Assembly (NCBI GenBank): GCA_038213005.1
Contig: JBBQTU010000084.1
Coordinates: 1-15,442, forward strand
DNA: 15,442 bases
Source of the DNA: JBBQTU01 sp038213005
GTDB taxonomy: Bacteria > Planctomycetota > Phycisphaerae > Tepidisphaerales > Tepidisphaeraceae
Direction: 5' to 3'
Below, piece by piece: positions 14,282-15,442 of the stretch (position 1 is its first letter; each line of letters starts with the position of its first letter). Under the pieces are notes generated by a model. It did not search any database, was not told the origin of the DNA, and was given only the letters and a program-made list of their open reading frames with translations. Both the position numbers and the translations under genes were made by a program.

Positions 14282-15336
14282 AGCGGGAAGATCACGTCAT
14301 CCGCTGCGGCCGGGAAACACGAATACTGAAAGTCGAAACTCACGGCCTCGCGGGGCAGACGCGCAGGTTTTCGCAGGAGGGGGAGGGGGTCTCGTGAGGC
14401 CTTATGGAACAAGGAGTTATGCGCCATGGAGGGGGCAAGATGCTCAAGTTTGGCCGCCTGAGGGCTAAAGGTCGAAATCCGAAGCTCGCAATCCGAAACA
14501 ACGGCTGAAACGGCGGAAGGCTGAAACGGGGAGGCAGGAAGGGACCAGAGCGACGTAGCGACCCGCCTCGCCACGGCGGGCAGGCAGCGGCGGGTAAACT
14601 GCGCGACAAAGCGACGAAGGGGAGGCGGTATGACGGTCTCATTTGATCACATTCTCTCTCATGGCGTCTCGCCTGGCGGCCGTGAGTAGCGGACCGAACA
14701 GGTGCGATATTCACTTTTCAAAGCGGCTGACGGAGCCTCAACGCCGGGTCAGAGAGGGAGGGACCGTGAATACACGGGACGCGGGGTACAGGGCGATACG
14801 GGGACCCGGGAATCGGGTGCCAGCCGGGCCCAAAAACACAGTGCCTCTATACTTCAGGGCGATGTTGCGTTTTTCCCGCGTTGAAAACGCAACGCCGGTG
14901 GTGATGAGATACTTGTAAGTTGTTATCTAAAATGCTGTTATGGGTATCTGGCGCAAATATAGATAATTCCGTGCGGAATTTTGGCGGCAAGATACTGCAT
15001 CGCTTAGGACGCCGCTGAAGTTGCCTTGGGGCCTCGGCTATTTTGGGATGTCGCCTTCCTTCACTTTCCCCCTTCCCAATACGCAGAAACCGCGGCTGTT
15101 GGCGAAGTGCCAGATTGGCTTGCCGGGCGTGATGAGCAGGCCGAGGCGGCCAGCCTACTGGGGAGAAACGCGGAGCGAGGAAGAACGACGGCTTCGTGGC
15201 CAAGCTCGACGCGCGTCTGCGCGTGCTCGAGGGTTAAAGGGACCGGCCGCAGTTATCGCTGGGGCGAGGTGTCCCCAAGCCTACATTCCGCACCGCAAGC
15301 TCAAACGCCGGCCGGGGAACCCAAGAGGACACCAGT
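14282..15336. other. Long noncoding stretch
   Basis: About 1.05 kb without a gene I can support; the open frames here are short, arginine-rich and lack ribosome sites. Notable pieces are a repeated AATCCGAA near 14475-14505, a GC-rich inverted stretch around 14560-14595, a 10-bp stem GTTGCGTTTT/AAAACGCAAC (14864-14893), an AT-rich block (about 14905-14985) with a weak promoter-like TTGTAA-17-TGTTAT (14913-14941), AATTCCG/CGGAATT (14965-14980), and a copy of GGCCGAGGCGGCC (15139-15151). I see no known structured RNA. Confidence 0.5.
14864..14893. repeat. 10-bp hairpin with an overlapping alternative stem
   Basis: GTTGCGTTTT (14864-14873) pairs perfectly with AAAACGCAAC (14884-14893). The loop and right arm can instead form GCGTT-GAA-AACGC (14878-14890). 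The two structures exclude each other. Function unknown. Confidence 0.45.
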
Positions 15337-15442
15337 GTGCTGCGGCCAAAGTCCATCAACATGGGCGGCATGCTCAGGCCGGTACTCCGGAATGAGCATG
15401 GGGCGGACATCATGGTCATCTCGGAGTACCGATCTGGCCATG
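15337..15442 (+). CDS. Possible start of a gene running off the right edge (unknown)
   Basis: A GTG at 15337 has AGAGGA seven bases upstream and opens a frame that stays open to the window end, about 35 codons (LRPKSINMGGMLRPVLRNEH and then GADIMVISEYRSGH). The composition looks like a real protein rather than the arginine-rich chance frames nearby. I recognise no family, and 35 codons are too few to be sure. A minus-strand frame (15419-15234) is the competing reading and looks less natural. Confidence 0.3.
   Translation, partial: MLRPKSINMGGMLRPVLRNEHGADIMVISEYRSGH

Noticed and set aside
15021..15395. A 124-codon plus-strand frame near the right edge
   Set aside because: Arg/Gly/Pro-rich, no ribosome site, and it spans what looks like repeat-rich noncoding DNA.

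Overview
The window is GC-rich bacterial chromosome. Long intergenic stretches are full of short palindromes, genes have modest spacing, and several envelope or regulatory proteins look planctomycetal in style. I infer Planctomycetota, perhaps a Phycisphaerae-like lineage. No rRNA or other taxonomic marker is present, so this is an inference. I see no tRNA, rRNA, CRISPR array, prophage or transposase.

Layout from left to right. Positions 1-1433 (minus) hold the N-terminal part of a PAS-domain sensor protein that runs off the left edge. Positions 1452-2003 are a palindrome-rich spacer. Positions 2004-3332 (plus) encode homoserine dehydrogenase. Converging on it, 3452-5146 (minus), is a beta-class DNA methyltransferase with a C-terminal Mrr-like nuclease-type domain. 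A second palindrome-rich spacer (5147-5775) leads into a plus-strand operon: a secreted protein of unknown function (5776-7401), a membrane-anchored protein of unknown function (7422-8159) and a GT39/ArnT-like membrane glycosyltransferase (8156-9787). A further membrane-anchored protein (9958-10884) follows. On the minus strand, 11897-10936, lies a toxin-antitoxin-like operon: a ParD-like antitoxin followed by a zeta-toxin-family P-loop protein. Divergent from it is the lipoprotein lytic transglycosylase MltA (12234-13538). After a palindrome-rich gap comes a small zinc-finger anti-sigma-like gene (14027-14281) behind an ECF-type promoter. The last ~1.1 kb is mostly noncoding, with a possible gene start at 15337.

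How the genes relate: the four plus-strand genes from 5776 to 10884 look like an envelope module, the first three tightly coupled. MltA remodels peptidoglycan, and known zeta toxins deplete UDP-activated peptidoglycan sugars, but nothing in the sequence ties those two genes functionally. The methyltransferase and hom stand alone.

The most noteworthy structures are noncoding. (1) A 132-bp element at 11951-12082 has 18-bp terminal inverted repeats, a nested 16-bp perfect inverted repeat and abutting 10-bp direct repeats, like a MITE. (2) A dispersed 18-bp palindrome, TGCCC-N5-TCCGGGCA, occurs five times and only in the two spacers flanking hom and the methyltransferase. (3) The toxin-antitoxin promoter carries a perfect dyad and appears to give a leaderless transcript. 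(4) A near-ideal ECF promoter precedes an anti-sigma gene that has no sigma gene beside it.
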